DNA of 64,000 nucleotides from assembly GCF_025566885.1 (NCBI RefSeq), contig NZ_JAOQJQ010000003.1:310001-374000 (forward strand), given 5' to 3'. Source of the DNA: Brotonthovivens ammoniilytica (GTDB lineage Bacteria; Bacillota; Clostridia; Lachnospirales; Lachnospiraceae). Of this stretch, positions 35,690 to 44,162 are shown piece after piece. The notes beneath the pieces were generated by a model. The model was not told the DNA's origin. It was given only the letters and a program-made list of their open reading frames with translations, and made no database searches. Each line of letters starts with the position of its first letter. The stretch's first letter is position 1. Made by a program: the position numbers and the translations under genes.

Positions 35690-37723
35690 TCATTCATACT
35701 GAGAATAGTAGTCGTCATACTGTTCACCGGTAATCAGATCAGATTCGCTGGTGATCAAACCAAGTGTTTGTAATGCTTCTATGGTGTGTCTGCAGTCTGC
35801 ATTAAATTGTAAATAAGCATCTGTCGTATTCAGAGATTCATCCGGTCCTGAAGAGATACTTGTAACGTAACTGCCGCCAAATACCGGCTGTACGATGTCA
35901 TTGTTCATGTATTTTTCTGGAGAAGGAGGCGATTTGATGCCGTCCTCGGAGTAGAAAATCAGTGACAGCGTATTGTAATAAGTATCTGCTGTTTCTTTAT
36001 TCAGATCATCAATATTCAATGCAAGACTGCCTTCTTCTAGATCTTTTTTGTAGGCCTCAAAAATAACCTTTGCCTGTTTGGAAGTCAGTTCTATGTTGTG
36101 CTCTTCTATTGTTTTCCCCAGAGAAAGGGTTGAAAAATTACCGCCTCTAAGGTCTGCATCTTTATAATTTTCACATATGATATTTTTTAAATATATATCT
36201 GTATCAGATAATATCTTACGAAGCTGTGAAGCCGCACTTTGAGAATCGCTGAATGCTTCTTTAGTAACAGGAATAATGTAGGCTCTTGTTAAGTGCGAAC
36301 CATCTGACAGATAATAGGTCAGTGTAATTCCAGTAGAAGTAATGGCTGTATCCTGGCTGTCGTCGCCGTAAGATGTATCGCTGTACAACGCGGTGTAGGA
36401 AAAGAAATCCTGGTTATTTTGATATTTTTTGTATTTCTGCTTGTGGTCTACGATTTCATGGTGGATATCAAGAATCTGCTGAATCATATCCTGATCGTCT
36501 GTAGTGAAATCCTGTGTGCTGGAGACTGTTACCGCTTCTATATTCCTTTTTTCCGGAACAGTTTCTTCAAAACGGAAGATATCTCCTTTTAGGCAGCCAA
36601 GAAATCCCAGTGTGATACCAATACAAATGATAAGCTGAGGCACAGATTTTCTTTTAAATACCCGAAAACGTTTCTGTAGAAGCATCTCAGCAATGAAATA
36701 CCAGATGCCTGCAAAGATGGCCGTTAAAATCAGCAGAGCAGGAAAATAATATCTTGCTGTATGGAAAAACAGCTCGGAGAAGAAATAACCGGTGCCTAGT
36801 CCCGCCATACAAGCGATCAGCCAGCGAAAAACAGGCTTTAACCACCGTACAGCCACAATATCTCCGGAGGTTTCCAGTTGTCTGCGCTGATATAAAACTG
36901 CTGAAAATATAAGCAGCAGCACTGCCGGGATACAATAAAGCAGAATATATCTGCCCCCTGTTAAGGAAATAGAGACAGCAGCTCCACTGTCTGACGTTTT
37001 GGTCTGTACAGATACAAAGTAGCTTAAGAATGTATAAGGAGACAAAAACTCACCCTGGGAGGCGGAAGTATCATAAAATAGTGTCGTGTCCACACTGGAA
37101 AAACCAAAACAGATGGCTGCCAGAAGATTGGACAGTAAAAATTTAATCAGCCGGAAAACTGCCAGAATCAGAACAAAATAAGCTGCACTGGCACAGATAT
37201 GCCCGCTGAGCATACAGCAGAAAACGCTGAGTGTGTAGAAGAAGAATGTCATTCCCATAACATACAGCAGCCAGAAGAAAAGATGCTCAACATTGGTAAT
37301 CCCGCGGATAATACAAATAATCAGGCTGGATAAAAATGTAACCGCCTGAGGGATGACCAGAAACAGCAGTCCGGAAACATAGTTTGTAGTGAAAAGTTCA
37401 CTTCGCTTCAGCGGCAGGGCATGAATCATATTGCAGCTTCTGGCAGAAAACAAATATGAAAACATGGCGATGGCACAAATAATTGAAAACAGGCAAATCA
37501 AAAAGACGCTCAGACCGGTATCGAGTGTAGAAGCCAGTGAGGTTAATTTCAAACTTGTAATATCACTTTCTGACAGCCCCGGATAGGAAGCGCCTGTCTG
37601 CATAAACAGAGACAGCGGAATAATAACCAGAAGAATAATCAGGTATAAGGTCCAGACCGGCCAGAACCGGTTAATATTTTTCTGAAAGATCGTCCGGTTA
37701 AAACAGGATGTCTTTGATTTCAT
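35690..37723 (-). CDS. ABC-2-type transporter permease with large C-terminal domain
   Basis: 677 residues from ATG 37723, chosen because GGGAGGGG precedes it; an upstream extension overlaps the ATPase gene further. The first half has about eight to ten hydrophobic segments starting with FWPVWTLYLIILLVIIPLSL, and includes NMIHALPLKRSELF, typical of clostridial ABC-2 permeases. After the last membrane segment (about residue 360) comes a long extracytoplasmic-type region of about 300 polar residues resembling the DUF6449 region seen in such proteins; that name is tentative. Third gene of the GntR-ATPase-permease operon, so its expression is probably controlled by the GntR protein. Confidence 0.82.
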   Translation of the reverse strand: MKSKTSCFNRTIFQKNINRFWPVWTLYLIILLVIIPLSLFMQTGASYPGLSESDITSLKLTSLASTLDTGLSVFLICLFSIICAIAMFSYLFSARSCNMIHALPLKRSELFTTNYVSGLLFLVIPQAVTFLSSLIICIIRGITNVEHLFFWLLYVMGMTFFFYTLSVFCCMLSGHICASAAYFVLILAVFRLIKFLLSNLLAAICFGFSSVDTTLFYDTSASQGEFLSPYTFLSYFVSVQTKTSDSGAAVSISLTGGRYILLYCIPAVLLLIFSAVLYQRRQLETSGDIVAVRWLKPVFRWLIACMAGLGTGYFFSELFFHTARYYFPALLILTAIFAGIWYFIAEMLLQKRFRVFKRKSVPQLIICIGITLGFLGCLKGDIFRFEETVPEKRNIEAVTVSSTQDFTTDDQDMIQQILDIHHEIVDHKQKYKKYQNNQDFFSYTALYSDTSYGDDSQDTAITSTGITLTYYLSDGSHLTRAYIIPVTKEAFSDSQSAASQLRKILSDTDIYLKNIICENYKDADLRGGNFSTLSLGKTIEEHNIELTSKQAKVIFEAYKKDLEEGSLALNIDDLNKETADTYYNTLSLIFYSEDGIKSPPSPEKYMNNDIVQPVFGGSYVTSISSGPDESLNTTDAYLQFNADCRHTIEALQTLGLITSESDLITGEQYDDYYSQYE

Positions 37724-38597
37724 AATTGGCCCCTCCCATTTCATAAATAAATATTTCTTCCAGAGACAGTGGTATGATGTCAATCAGCATTGGATGTTCT
37801 GCTTCCAGCCTGGCCTTTGCCTCCTGCGGATTCCCTTTAACGATTAAGGTGTATACGCGGCCGATATTGGACATATGCAGAATTTCAAAATCATCAGGCA
37901 GTGCCGGCATGCCTTCCTGAAATGCAACCTGAATTTTAGAAACAGATCCTTGAAGTTCTGTAAGTGTACGTTCCAGCATGATTTTTCCCTGATGCATAAT
38001 TCCCACGTGGTCGCAGATATCTTCCAGTTCTCTTAGATTATGTGATGAAATCAGTACGGTAATGTCGTGTTCGGCTACCTCTGATAAAATAATTCCCCAG
38101 ATCTGCCGGCGCATAACCGGGTCTAATCCGTCAATAGGCTCGTCTAGAATCATCAGTTCCGGTTTCGAACAGATAGCAAGCCAGAAGGCAACCTGTTTTT
38201 GCATTCCCTTTGAAAGATGCCGTATGTTTCGTTTCATATCTATTGCCGGAAAAAAGTCTTTGAGTCTGGAGAAAAGATCAGAGTCAAACCGGGGATAGAT
38301 TCCCTGATAAAATTTTTTCATGTCCAGCGTATTTGCCTGGAGAAAATAAAACAGATCATCCGGAATATATGAGATCTTTTTTTTGGCATTTACATTATCC
38401 CACACAGGTTCACCGTCAATGAGAACAGAACCGGAATCCGGCTGATAAATGCCTGTAATATTTCGGATAATAGTAGATTTTCCGGCTCCGTTAGGTCCTA
38501 CAAGTCCATAAACAGCCCCTTTGGGAACGTGCATAGAAACCTGATTCAGAGCTTTAAAACCGTGAAATTCTTTTGTAACATTATCTACCTGAATCAA
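37698..38597 (-). CDS. ABC transporter ATP-binding protein
   Basis: 299 residues. Walker A GPNGAGKST at residues 34-42, signature LSKGMQKQVAF, Walker B LMILDEP followed by the IDGLDP D-loop, and the switch histidine in ISSHNL. A C-terminal 80-residue domain follows. The form matches the YtrB-like ATPases that accompany YtrA-type GntR regulators. It overlaps the GntR gene by 4 nt and the permease by 26 nt. The cargo is unknown. Confidence 0.92.
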   Translation of the reverse strand: MIQVDNVTKEFHGFKALNQVSMHVPKGAVYGLVGPNGAGKSTIIRNITGIYQPDSGSVLIDGEPVWDNVNAKKKISYIPDDLFYFLQANTLDMKKFYQGIYPRFDSDLFSRLKDFFPAIDMKRNIRHLSKGMQKQVAFWLAICSKPELMILDEPIDGLDPVMRRQIWGIILSEVAEHDITVLISSHNLRELEDICDHVGIMHQGKIMLERTLTELQGSVSKIQVAFQEGMPALPDDFEILHMSNIGRVYTLIVKGNPQEAKARLEAEHPMLIDIIPLSLEEIFIYEMGGANYEIKDILF

Positions 38598-38971
38598 GAA
38601 TTGCCCCTCCTTTCCGCAGTCCGCAGAACATGATCACATAAATCAGAAACCGGGACAGATAAAAAAAGCAGCTCTGCAACAAGATCATCAAACCGGGTCA
38701 GAAGATCTTTCTGGCGTTTCGTCTGAGAGCTGCTGTTTGCAGAAGAAGCAAAGGTGCCTTTTCCAGGAACAGTATAAATATAGCCTTCATTTTCCAGCTC
38801 CCGGTATGCGCGTTGAATGGTATTAGGATTAATTGTGAGTGTAGAGGCAAGTTCTCTGACAGACGGCAGTTTCTCGTTTTCATGAATAGAGTGAGTGATC
38901 AGCAGCTGTCGGAGGTTGTCTTTAATCTGTTCGTAAAAAGGCCGGGTATCCCGGTAATTTAGTTGGAACAT
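38594..38971 (-). CDS. GntR-family transcriptional regulator (YtrA type)
   Basis: 125 residues: an N-terminal winged helix (PFYEQIKDNLRQLL, then LPSVRELASTLTINPNTIQRAYRELENEGYI) with only a short helical tail, characteristic of the YtrA subfamily that represses its own ABC transporter operon, often released by cell-wall antibiotics. RBS GGAGGAGTA. It is first of three overlapping genes, so autoregulation is likely; no clear palindromic operator could be assigned in the upstream 100 bases. Confidence 0.9.
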   Translation of the reverse strand: MFQLNYRDTRPFYEQIKDNLRQLLITHSIHENEKLPSVRELASTLTINPNTIQRAYRELENEGYIYTVPGKGTFASSANSSSQTKRQKDLLTRFDDLVAELLFLSVPVSDLCDHVLRTAERRGNS

Positions 38972-39100
38972 ATACTCCTCCTTCTAAGTGTACCAATAAA
39001 TATAATACAGTAACTATAGCATTCATACGCACCCATAGCAAGAAAGATAAACAGAAAAAAATCTTAAGACTTTTTGTAGCTACAAGCCATGCAGGGATAA

Positions 39101-39159
39101 AAAAGAGACTGCTGTTCTTAGGGAAAACTTGTTTTTCAAGAAGAACAGCAGTCTCTTTT
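39101..39159. terminator. Terminator ending the fabH transcript
   Basis: Perfect 19-bp arms at 39101-39119 and 39141-39159 around a 21-nt loop, A-rich on one side and T-rich on the other, so it can act both ways. On the minus strand it comes after fabH and the 72-bp repeats, which places those repeats in the fabH 3' untranslated region. Confidence 0.85.
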
Positions 39160-39164
39160 TTAGA

Positions 39165-39321
39165 CATATACGGCGCCAGCCGTAAACTGACAAAATCTAT
39201 GATTTTGGAAGTTGCATGGCTTTTAAAATCATTAGGCATATACGGCGCCAGCCGTAAACTGACAAAATCTACGATTTTGGAAGTTGCATGGCGTTTAAAA
39301 TCATTAGGCATATACGGCGCC
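39165..39321. repeat. 72-bp tandem repeat (two full units and a partial third) after fabH
   Basis: Units begin at 39165, 39237 and 39309, spaced exactly 72 bp; the third stops after about 13 bp, next to the fabH stop. Each unit holds the palindrome GGCGCC and a CAAAATC-TAT-GATTTTG hairpin. The two full units differ at few bases, one of them in the hairpin loop. No open frame of note crosses it. Together with the terminator it fills the 366 bases between the GntR gene and fabH; the rest (38972-39100) is the GntR upstream region. Confidence 0.9.
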
Positions 39322-39337
39322 TTATTTCGGTATAATT

Positions 39338-40306
39338 TTATTTCCAGGTTAGAACGGCGCTTCCCCAGGTCAGTCCGGCTCCGAATCCGGCCAGAACAAT
39401 GGTATCTCCGGATTTAATCATCCCTTTCTGACGAACTTCATCCAGAAGCAGTGGAATAGAGGCACCGGAGGTGTTTCCGCAGTGGTCCATGTTACATGGA
39501 AATTTATCCATGGAAATTTTTAATTTGTGTGCAATAGACTGGTTAATTCTTAAATTTGCCTGATGAAGCAGGAATAAATCTACATCTTCCGGTGTCAGTC
39601 CGGCGTCATCTAATGTTTTAAGAATACTTTTAGGAACCGTTTTTACCGCAAACTTAAATACTTCCGGGCCATTCATATACAGAAAATCCATTGGTTTTTC
39701 TTCAGGGACAAAAGGATTATGATTTTCTCTGTTTTTCACAATTAAAGCGTTGCTTTTATTTCCGTCGCTTCCAAGGGAACAGGCCATAAGACCTGTGTCG
39801 GCAGCCTCTACCACGGCGGCGCCTGCTCCGTCGGCAAAGAGTACGCAGACAGACCGGTCGTTCCAGTCAACAATTCTTGACAATGTTTCAACTCCAACCA
39901 GCAGTGCATTTTTATACATTCCTGACTGAAAAAAGGAGTCTGCCGTACTGAGGGCATAAATAAAACCGGAGCATGCGGCATTTAGATCAAATGCAGCTGC
40001 CCTGTCCGCTCCAAGACGCCCCTGTATATCGCAGGCAGTGCTTGGAACAAGAGTATCTGCCGTACAGGTGGCCACAATAATCAGGTCAAGGTCCTCCGGT
40101 TTCATATGAGCGTCATCCAGAGCTTTTTTTGCTGCTTCATATGCCATAGAAGCAGATGTTTCATGTTCGGAAACAAGATGTCTAGAATGGATGCCGGTAC
40201 GGCTGCTGATCCATTCATCATTTGTATCTACAATTGTAGAAAGAAAATCATTTGTTGCAATATTTTCAGGAAGATAGCTTCCTGTACCTATAATTTGTGC
40301 TCGCAT
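39338..40306 (-). CDS. fabH: Beta-ketoacyl-ACP synthase III
   Basis: Starts fatty acid synthesis by condensing acetyl-CoA with malonyl-ACP. 322 residues from ATG 40306 (MRAQIIGTGS, GGTGAT upstream); an ATG four codons earlier is in frame. The catalytic Cys is in LNAACSGFIYAL near residue 112, His in LFLLHQANLRIN near residue 245, and Asn in CGNTSGASIPL near residue 275. The rest of the fab cluster is not in the window; here fabH stands alone with a strong promoter and an operator-like palindrome. Confidence 0.95.
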   Translation of the reverse strand: MRAQIIGTGSYLPENIATNDFLSTIVDTNDEWISSRTGIHSRHLVSEHETSASMAYEAAKKALDDAHMKPEDLDLIIVATCTADTLVPSTACDIQGRLGADRAAAFDLNAACSGFIYALSTADSFFQSGMYKNALLVGVETLSRIVDWNDRSVCVLFADGAGAAVVEAADTGLMACSLGSDGNKSNALIVKNRENHNPFVPEEKPMDFLYMNGPEVFKFAVKTVPKSILKTLDDAGLTPEDVDLFLLHQANLRINQSIAHKLKISMDKFPCNMDHCGNTSGASIPLLLDEVRQKGMIKSGDTIVLAGFGAGLTWGSAVLTWK

Positions 40307-40328
40307 ATGTATCACCATTTCATTTTAG

Positions 40329-40341
40329 TTTGATAATCAAA
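40329..40341 (-). promoter_or_regulatory. FabT-like operator in the fabH promoter region
   Basis: TTTGATAATCAAA is a perfect inverted repeat with one central base. It matches the TTTGA-N3-TCAAA core reported for the MarR-family fatty acid regulator FabT of streptococci and relatives. It lies about 14 nt past the -10, near the expected transcript start, a repressing position. No fabT gene is in the window. Confidence 0.6.
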
Positions 40342-40354
40342 ATAATATACAAGA

Positions 40355-40383
40355 AGTATAAAAAAAAACGATAGGTTTGTCAA
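40355..40383 (-). promoter_or_regulatory. Sigma-A promoter of fabH
   Basis: On the minus strand: -35 TTGACA (40378-40383), 17-nt spacer ending in a T-run, -10 TATACT (40355-40360). This is among the best promoter matches in the window. Confidence 0.8.
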
Positions 40384-40464
40384 TAATAGAAAAGCGGAAA
40401 TGTATTAATATGGAATGTCAGGCATATATTGAAAATTATAAAGAAAACGGAAAGAGGATACTAT

Positions 40465-41238
40465 ATGGCGGTACAGATCATATTAGATGCCGGACACGGT
40501 GGATTTGACAACGGAGCAGTCTTTCGGGAAAGAAACGAAAAGGATGAGGTGCTGAGGCTTGCGCTGGCAGTAGGTGAAAAACTGGAACAGGCCGGGTATC
40601 CGGTGGGATATACAAGAACGGAGGATATTTATGAATCTCCCTATCAGAAGGCACAGAGGGCCAATGAGATGGGAGGGCAGTTTTTTATTTCTTTTCATAG
40701 AAATTCTGCCATTGAAGACAATCTGTATCAGGGCGTTCAGGCTCTAGTCTGCGATATGGAAAACGAGGAATCCGTTATGCTTGGGGAAAATATAAACCGG
40801 GAAATGGAAAAACTGGGTTTTCGGAATCTGGGAACAGAAGCAATTCCTGATCTGATAGTTTTAAAAAATACCCAGATGCCGGCGGTACTTGTGGAAATTG
40901 GATTTATAAACAGTGAAGAAGATAACGAACTATTTGATACAAAGTTTGAAGAAATTGTTCAGGCGGCGGTTAACGGAATTGAACTGACCCTCCCTGTTAA
41001 AGTCCAGGAAGTGGAAACCACCCATCGGTTTTTTGTTCAAACCGGCCTTTTTAAATATGACGTAAATGCTGCCTATCAGTTAGAGCGCCTGCAGATACTG
41101 GGATTTGACGGAACAATTCATTATGAAGAGCCGTATTACGGTGTCTGGGTGGGAAGCACTCAGACTCTTGAAGAGGCGGTAGATCTGCAAAACCAGCTGC
41201 GTGAAAATGGCTATTCCACGTTTATTGTAGCAGAATAA
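40465..41238 (+). CDS. N-acetylmuramoyl-L-alanine amidase (Amidase_3) with SPOR domain, no signal peptide
   Basis: 257 residues from ATG 40465 (GAGG 7 nt upstream); a start at 40429 adds 12 residues without a better RBS. The zinc amidase domain (residues 1-180) has LDAGHGGFDNGA, the ligand His in FFISFHRNS and the catalytic Glu in VLVEIGFINSEED. The C-terminal 75 residues (HRFFVQTGLFKYDVNAAYQL to GYSTFIVAE) are a SPOR domain that binds denuded glycan. There is no signal peptide. The layout and size match CwlC of Bacillus subtilis, a mother-cell lysis enzyme of sporulation; that role is inference. Confidence 0.88.
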   Translation: MAVQIILDAGHGGFDNGAVFRERNEKDEVLRLALAVGEKLEQAGYPVGYTRTEDIYESPYQKAQRANEMGGQFFISFHRNSAIEDNLYQGVQALVCDMENEESVMLGENINREMEKLGFRNLGTEAIPDLIVLKNTQMPAVLVEIGFINSEEDNELFDTKFEEIVQAAVNGIELTLPVKVQEVETTHRFFVQTGLFKYDVNAAYQLERLQILGFDGTIHYEEPYYGVWVGSTQTLEEAVDLQNQLRENGYSTFIVAE

Positions 41239-41242
41239 AATC

Positions 41243-41270
41243 TTTACATTTGTCGGCTATTTGTTATAAT
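41243..41270 (+). promoter_or_regulatory. Promoter upstream of the orphan gene at 41343
   Basis: -35 TTTACA (41243-41248), 16-nt spacer, -10 TATAAT (41265-41270), giving a leader of about 65 nt. Confidence 0.6.
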
Positions 41271-41342
41271 TTAAGAATATTTCAGATCTATTTTATCAAA
41301 TCCAGATACATGTCAGATGTGCGCTTTAGAACAGGAGCGCCA

Positions 41343-41861
41343 ATGAAACAAAGTATTCTTTTAAGTTTTTTTAGTCCCGGTGAATGGAAAACAGAATATT
41401 CAAAGACAGAGCTGTTCTCGGATTTATTTGAACAATGGCCGGAGCTTATCTGCATTGACTGTAAAAACAACAAAGATCCGCGGTCTCTTAAGCTGTTAAG
41501 AGAAGCGGATCTGACTGTAGTATGGTTAAAGCAGGATCCTGTCCTGCTTAAGAATTTTTTTGAACAGTTCAACAGGGCAGACAGGAATGTTATTTTTATT
41601 ATTTATGATTATTTTGAATTGTCAGACTGGAATAAATCATGGCTGATTCAAACTTATCGAATCCAGGAAGAACAGATTTGTGTGCTTCCGTACAATTCAC
41701 GAATTGGATGGCTCAGCGAGAAAGGACGATTAAAGCAGTACCTGAAAAGCCCCTGTGGAAATGGGATTTCAGAGTATTGCAGTGAGTTTTATTGGTCTTT
41801 CAAAGAAGCCTGCAGAAAAATTTATCAGGCACTGACAAGATCTTCCGGCAGCTTCATGTAG
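41343..41861 (+). CDS. Hypothetical protein, CpaE/TadZ-like fragment layout
   Basis: 172 residues from ATG 41343 with AGGAG 5 nt upstream; earlier in-frame starts lack an RBS. No signal peptide or membrane segment. Features are LLREADLTVVWLKQDPVLLKNFF and NVIFIIYDYFELSDWNKSW followed by VLPYNSRIGWL, a pattern reminding me of the inactive receiver/ATPase-like halves of CpaE/TadZ-type proteins, but no Walker motifs are present and the resemblance is weak. Its 3' end overlaps the convergent CorC-like gene by 37 nt, so the two transcripts are antisense to each other at their ends. Confidence 0.7.
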   Translation: MKQSILLSFFSPGEWKTEYSKTELFSDLFEQWPELICIDCKNNKDPRSLKLLREADLTVVWLKQDPVLLKNFFEQFNRADRNVIFIIYDYFELSDWNKSWLIQTYRIQEEQICVLPYNSRIGWLSEKGRLKQYLKSPCGNGISEYCSEFYWSFKEACRKIYQALTRSSGSFM

Positions 41862-43093
41862 ATTTTAATAATGCGGTTTTTATCTTTCATGGAAACCTGA
41901 AGGAAAACGCCGTTGGGGGCAGTAACAGATTCCCGCAGCTTTGGCAGATGATCCAGCAGACCGATCATATACCCTGCGATGGAGTCATAGTCATCAGATT
42001 CAAAATTTACTCCCAGCATATCGCTTAAATCTTCCAAATTCATAGAGCCTTCCACCAGATATTCTGCGGGAGATATTTTTACAACAGGATTGTCATCTTC
42101 CTCATCGTATTCATCCTGAATATCTCCTACAATTTCTTCTAACAGATCTTCCATTGTAATAAGGCCGGAGGTAACCCCGTATTCATCTAGAACAATAGCA
42201 ATATTAATAGAAGAGCTTCTCATTTCTACAAGCAATTCAGCAGTATTTTTCTGCTCGTAAGTAAAATATGGTTTTCTCAGTATATTCCGCAGAGAGAATG
42301 CGTCTTTGTCTTCACATAAAAGAAGATCTTTGACATTTAAAATTCCTGTGATGTCATCAGGACTTTCTTCATAAACCGGAATTCTGGTGAATTTATCCTG
42401 GCGGAAAATTGCAAGCAGCTCCTCATATGAACTGTCTGCCTGGGCAAAGGTCATATCAATTTTAGGTACCATGATTTCCCTTGCCTGAGTGTCGCCGAAA
42501 TCAAACATATTGTTGATCATTTCTTTTTCTTCTGTTTCAATGACGCCGGATTCATGGCCAACATCTACGATGGTGCGCAGTTCGCTTTCTGTCATAGTTT
42601 TTTGTGCTTCATCCGCCTGAACACCCAGAAGTCTTAAAAGGCCCATAGCCAATGCCTGAATAATAAAAATAACGGGCGTCATGATTTTCATGATAATCCA
42701 TATAATTTTGGCAAACCGGAGGGAAATTTTTTCTGCACGGATAGTTGCCATTGTCTTAGGAGAAATTTCACCAAAAATCAATATTAAAACGGTCAGTATG
42801 CCGGTAGCAATACCGGCTCCTGCATTGCCAAACAGCTGAATGGCCAGTGTGGTTGCCAGAGAAGATGCAGAAATATTCACGATGTTATTTCCGATTAGAA
42901 TTGCGCTGAGCATTTTTTGTGAGTTATCAGTTACTTTTAATACCATTTCCGCGCGTTTATCTCCTGCTTCGGCAAGAGAACGCATACGTATTTTATTAGA
43001 GGTTGTCAGCGCTGTTTCAGAAGATGAAAAAAATGCAGATAACGCAAGCAGTACAACCAGTATAATAAGCTGAAATAGAATGGCCGGATTCAA
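41825..43093 (-). CDS. HlyC/CorC (CNNM/DUF21) family membrane protein with CBS pair
   Basis: 422 residues. An N-terminal CNNM/DUF21 membrane domain with about four segments (to residue 190), including ALSAFFSSSETALTTSNKIR; then two CBS domains (about 205-330, with MVPKIDMTFAQADSS and the VLDEYGVTSGLITMEDLLEE block) and a C-terminal CorC_HlyC domain. Relatives are magnesium/cobalt exporters gated by adenine nucleotides binding to the CBS pair, and the hemolysin name is historical. Divergent from the TIGR04086-type gene. Confidence 0.92.
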   Translation of the reverse strand: MNPAILFQLIILVVLLALSAFFSSSETALTTSNKIRMRSLAEAGDKRAEMVLKVTDNSQKMLSAILIGNNIVNISASSLATTLAIQLFGNAGAGIATGILTVLILIFGEISPKTMATIRAEKISLRFAKIIWIIMKIMTPVIFIIQALAMGLLRLLGVQADEAQKTMTESELRTIVDVGHESGVIETEEKEMINNMFDFGDTQAREIMVPKIDMTFAQADSSYEELLAIFRQDKFTRIPVYEESPDDITGILNVKDLLLCEDKDAFSLRNILRKPYFTYEQKNTAELLVEMRSSSINIAIVLDEYGVTSGLITMEDLLEEIVGDIQDEYDEEDDNPVVKISPAEYLVEGSMNLEDLSDMLGVNFESDDYDSIAGYMIGLLDHLPKLRESVTAPNGVFLQVSMKDKNRIIKIYMKLPEDLVSA

Positions 43094-43267
43094 ATAATCA
43101 CCTCGTATTTAAAAATTTACATATATATCATGTACAAAAAGTAATATGTCTTTTCACTATATCGTAAAATGTAAAAAATGGCAAATGCAAAATAATTTCA
43201 ATAATTGCATGAAAAGTATCATATATCCTGAAAGTCTGACATATATATAGTAACAGGAGGAATGATT

Positions 43268-43654
43268 ATGGAAAAAACGATCAGACAGGAAGGGAAAGGT
43301 TTAAAAATTTTAAGCACGCTGTTATTGATGTACGTAATCACAGGAGTAATGCTGCTGGTGCTTGCTCTGCTTTTGTACAAGTTCCAGCTGAATGAAAAAT
43401 TTGTATCAGCGGGTATTATTGCTGTATACATAATAACAGGGCTTATCGGAGGGCTTGTAATCGGAAAAAGAATGGGAAGACATAAGTTTTTATGGGGATT
43501 GTTTTCCGGGACCGTATATTTTCTGATTTTATTTGCCGGTTCTGCTGCCATGAATCATGGAGTGCCCGAAAATCTAGTAAGAATGGCTACTGTATGGGTG
43601 ATGTGTGCCTGTGCCGGAATGCTGGGAGGAATGATCAGCAAAGGGGAACGTTAA
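43268..43654 (+). CDS. TIGR04086-type small membrane protein
   Basis: 128 residues from ATG 43268, because AGGAGG lies 7 nt upstream (the ATG at 43262 is too close to it). Four hydrophobic segments (about 15-38, 45-65, 72-92 and 100-122) with glycine-rich faces such as IITGLIGGLVIGKRMG. The size, layout and position just ahead of the SCIFF peptide gene fit the TIGR04086 family, which accompanies that system in many Clostridia. Function unknown; a helper of peptide export is speculation. Confidence 0.8.
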   Translation: MEKTIRQEGKGLKILSTLLLMYVITGVMLLVLALLLYKFQLNEKFVSAGIIAVYIITGLIGGLVIGKRMGRHKFLWGLFSGTVYFLILFAGSAAMNHGVPENLVRMATVWVMCACAGMLGGMISKGER

Positions 43655-43667
43655 GTTCAGGGTTTTT

Positions 43668-43821
43668 ACTCTATAGGAAAGACTGTGTTGTGATAAAGCT
43701 GAAAAGTGCCGATTCCTATAGAGCAAAAAACGCTCCGCTGATGATCGCACTGCGGTGGAATGGAGTCATGCCGCAAAAGCGACCCGCCGCAGGCGGAGAA
43801 TGTGCTTTGCACATTCTTTTT
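43668..43821 (+). repeat. Dispersed structured repeat, copy 2
   Basis: Begins 14 nt after the TIGR04086-type gene, after GGGTTTTT. Same order of stems as copy 1: CTCTATAGGAA/TTCCTATAGAG, CCGC/GCGG, CGC-AAAA-GCG, CCGCC-GCA-GGCGG, then a terminator-like AGAATGTGC-TT-GCACATTCT hairpin with T-run, which may end the upstream gene's transcript. It has one A fewer after the first stem than copies 1 and 3, which breaks the plus-strand reading frame seen there. It lies about 95 nt before scfA. Confidence 0.85.
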
Positions 43822-43915
43822 ATGCAGAATCAATTTCAGAAAAATACTTTCTTTATAAAAAAAATTGTGTTATACTTCCAATAACTTATTTATGTATGAA
43901 AGGAGCTTTTGAATT

Positions 43916-44059
43916 ATGAAGCATGTTAAAACATTAAATACAAAAAGATTACAGAAAACAGTAAAAAAAGGCGGATGCGGTGAATGTCAGACATCCTGTC
44001 AGTCAGCATGCAAGACTTCCTGTACAGTAGGAAATCAAAGCTGTGAGAGCCAGAAATAG
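43916..44059 (+). CDS. scfA: SCIFF precursor peptide (six cysteines in forty-five residues)
   Basis: 47-residue ribosomally made, post-translationally modified peptide precursor. The leader MKHVKTLNTKRLQKTVKKGG is followed by a core with cysteines at 21, 24, 28, 32, 36 and 43 in the CGECQTSCQSACKTSCTVGN arrangement of the SCIFF family. The radical-SAM partner forms thioether links from Cys sulfur to a Thr carbon; in the characterised CteA peptide this joins Cys32 to Thr37, and both residues are present here at those positions. RBS AAAGGAG, 8 nt upstream. Near-universal in Clostridia; its biological role is unresolved. Confidence 0.95.
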   Translation: MKHVKTLNTKRLQKTVKKGGCGECQTSCQSACKTSCTVGNQSCESQK

Positions 44060-44089
44060 CAGTGCAGAAGTAATTACATAAAACAAACA

Positions 44090-44119
44090 AAAGGGCCGTA
44101 TGAGTGCATACGGTCTTTG
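44090..44119 (+). terminator. Hairpin between scfA and scfB
   Basis: CCGTATG (44096-44102) pairs with CATACGG (44107-44113), extended by G-U and A-U pairs to 12 bp and followed by TTT. It may be a partial terminator that lowers maturase level relative to peptide. Confidence 0.65.
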
Positions 44120-44162
44120 TGCGTTTGGCAGAAACAATTTGAGAAAGTGAGGAACGAAAGTT

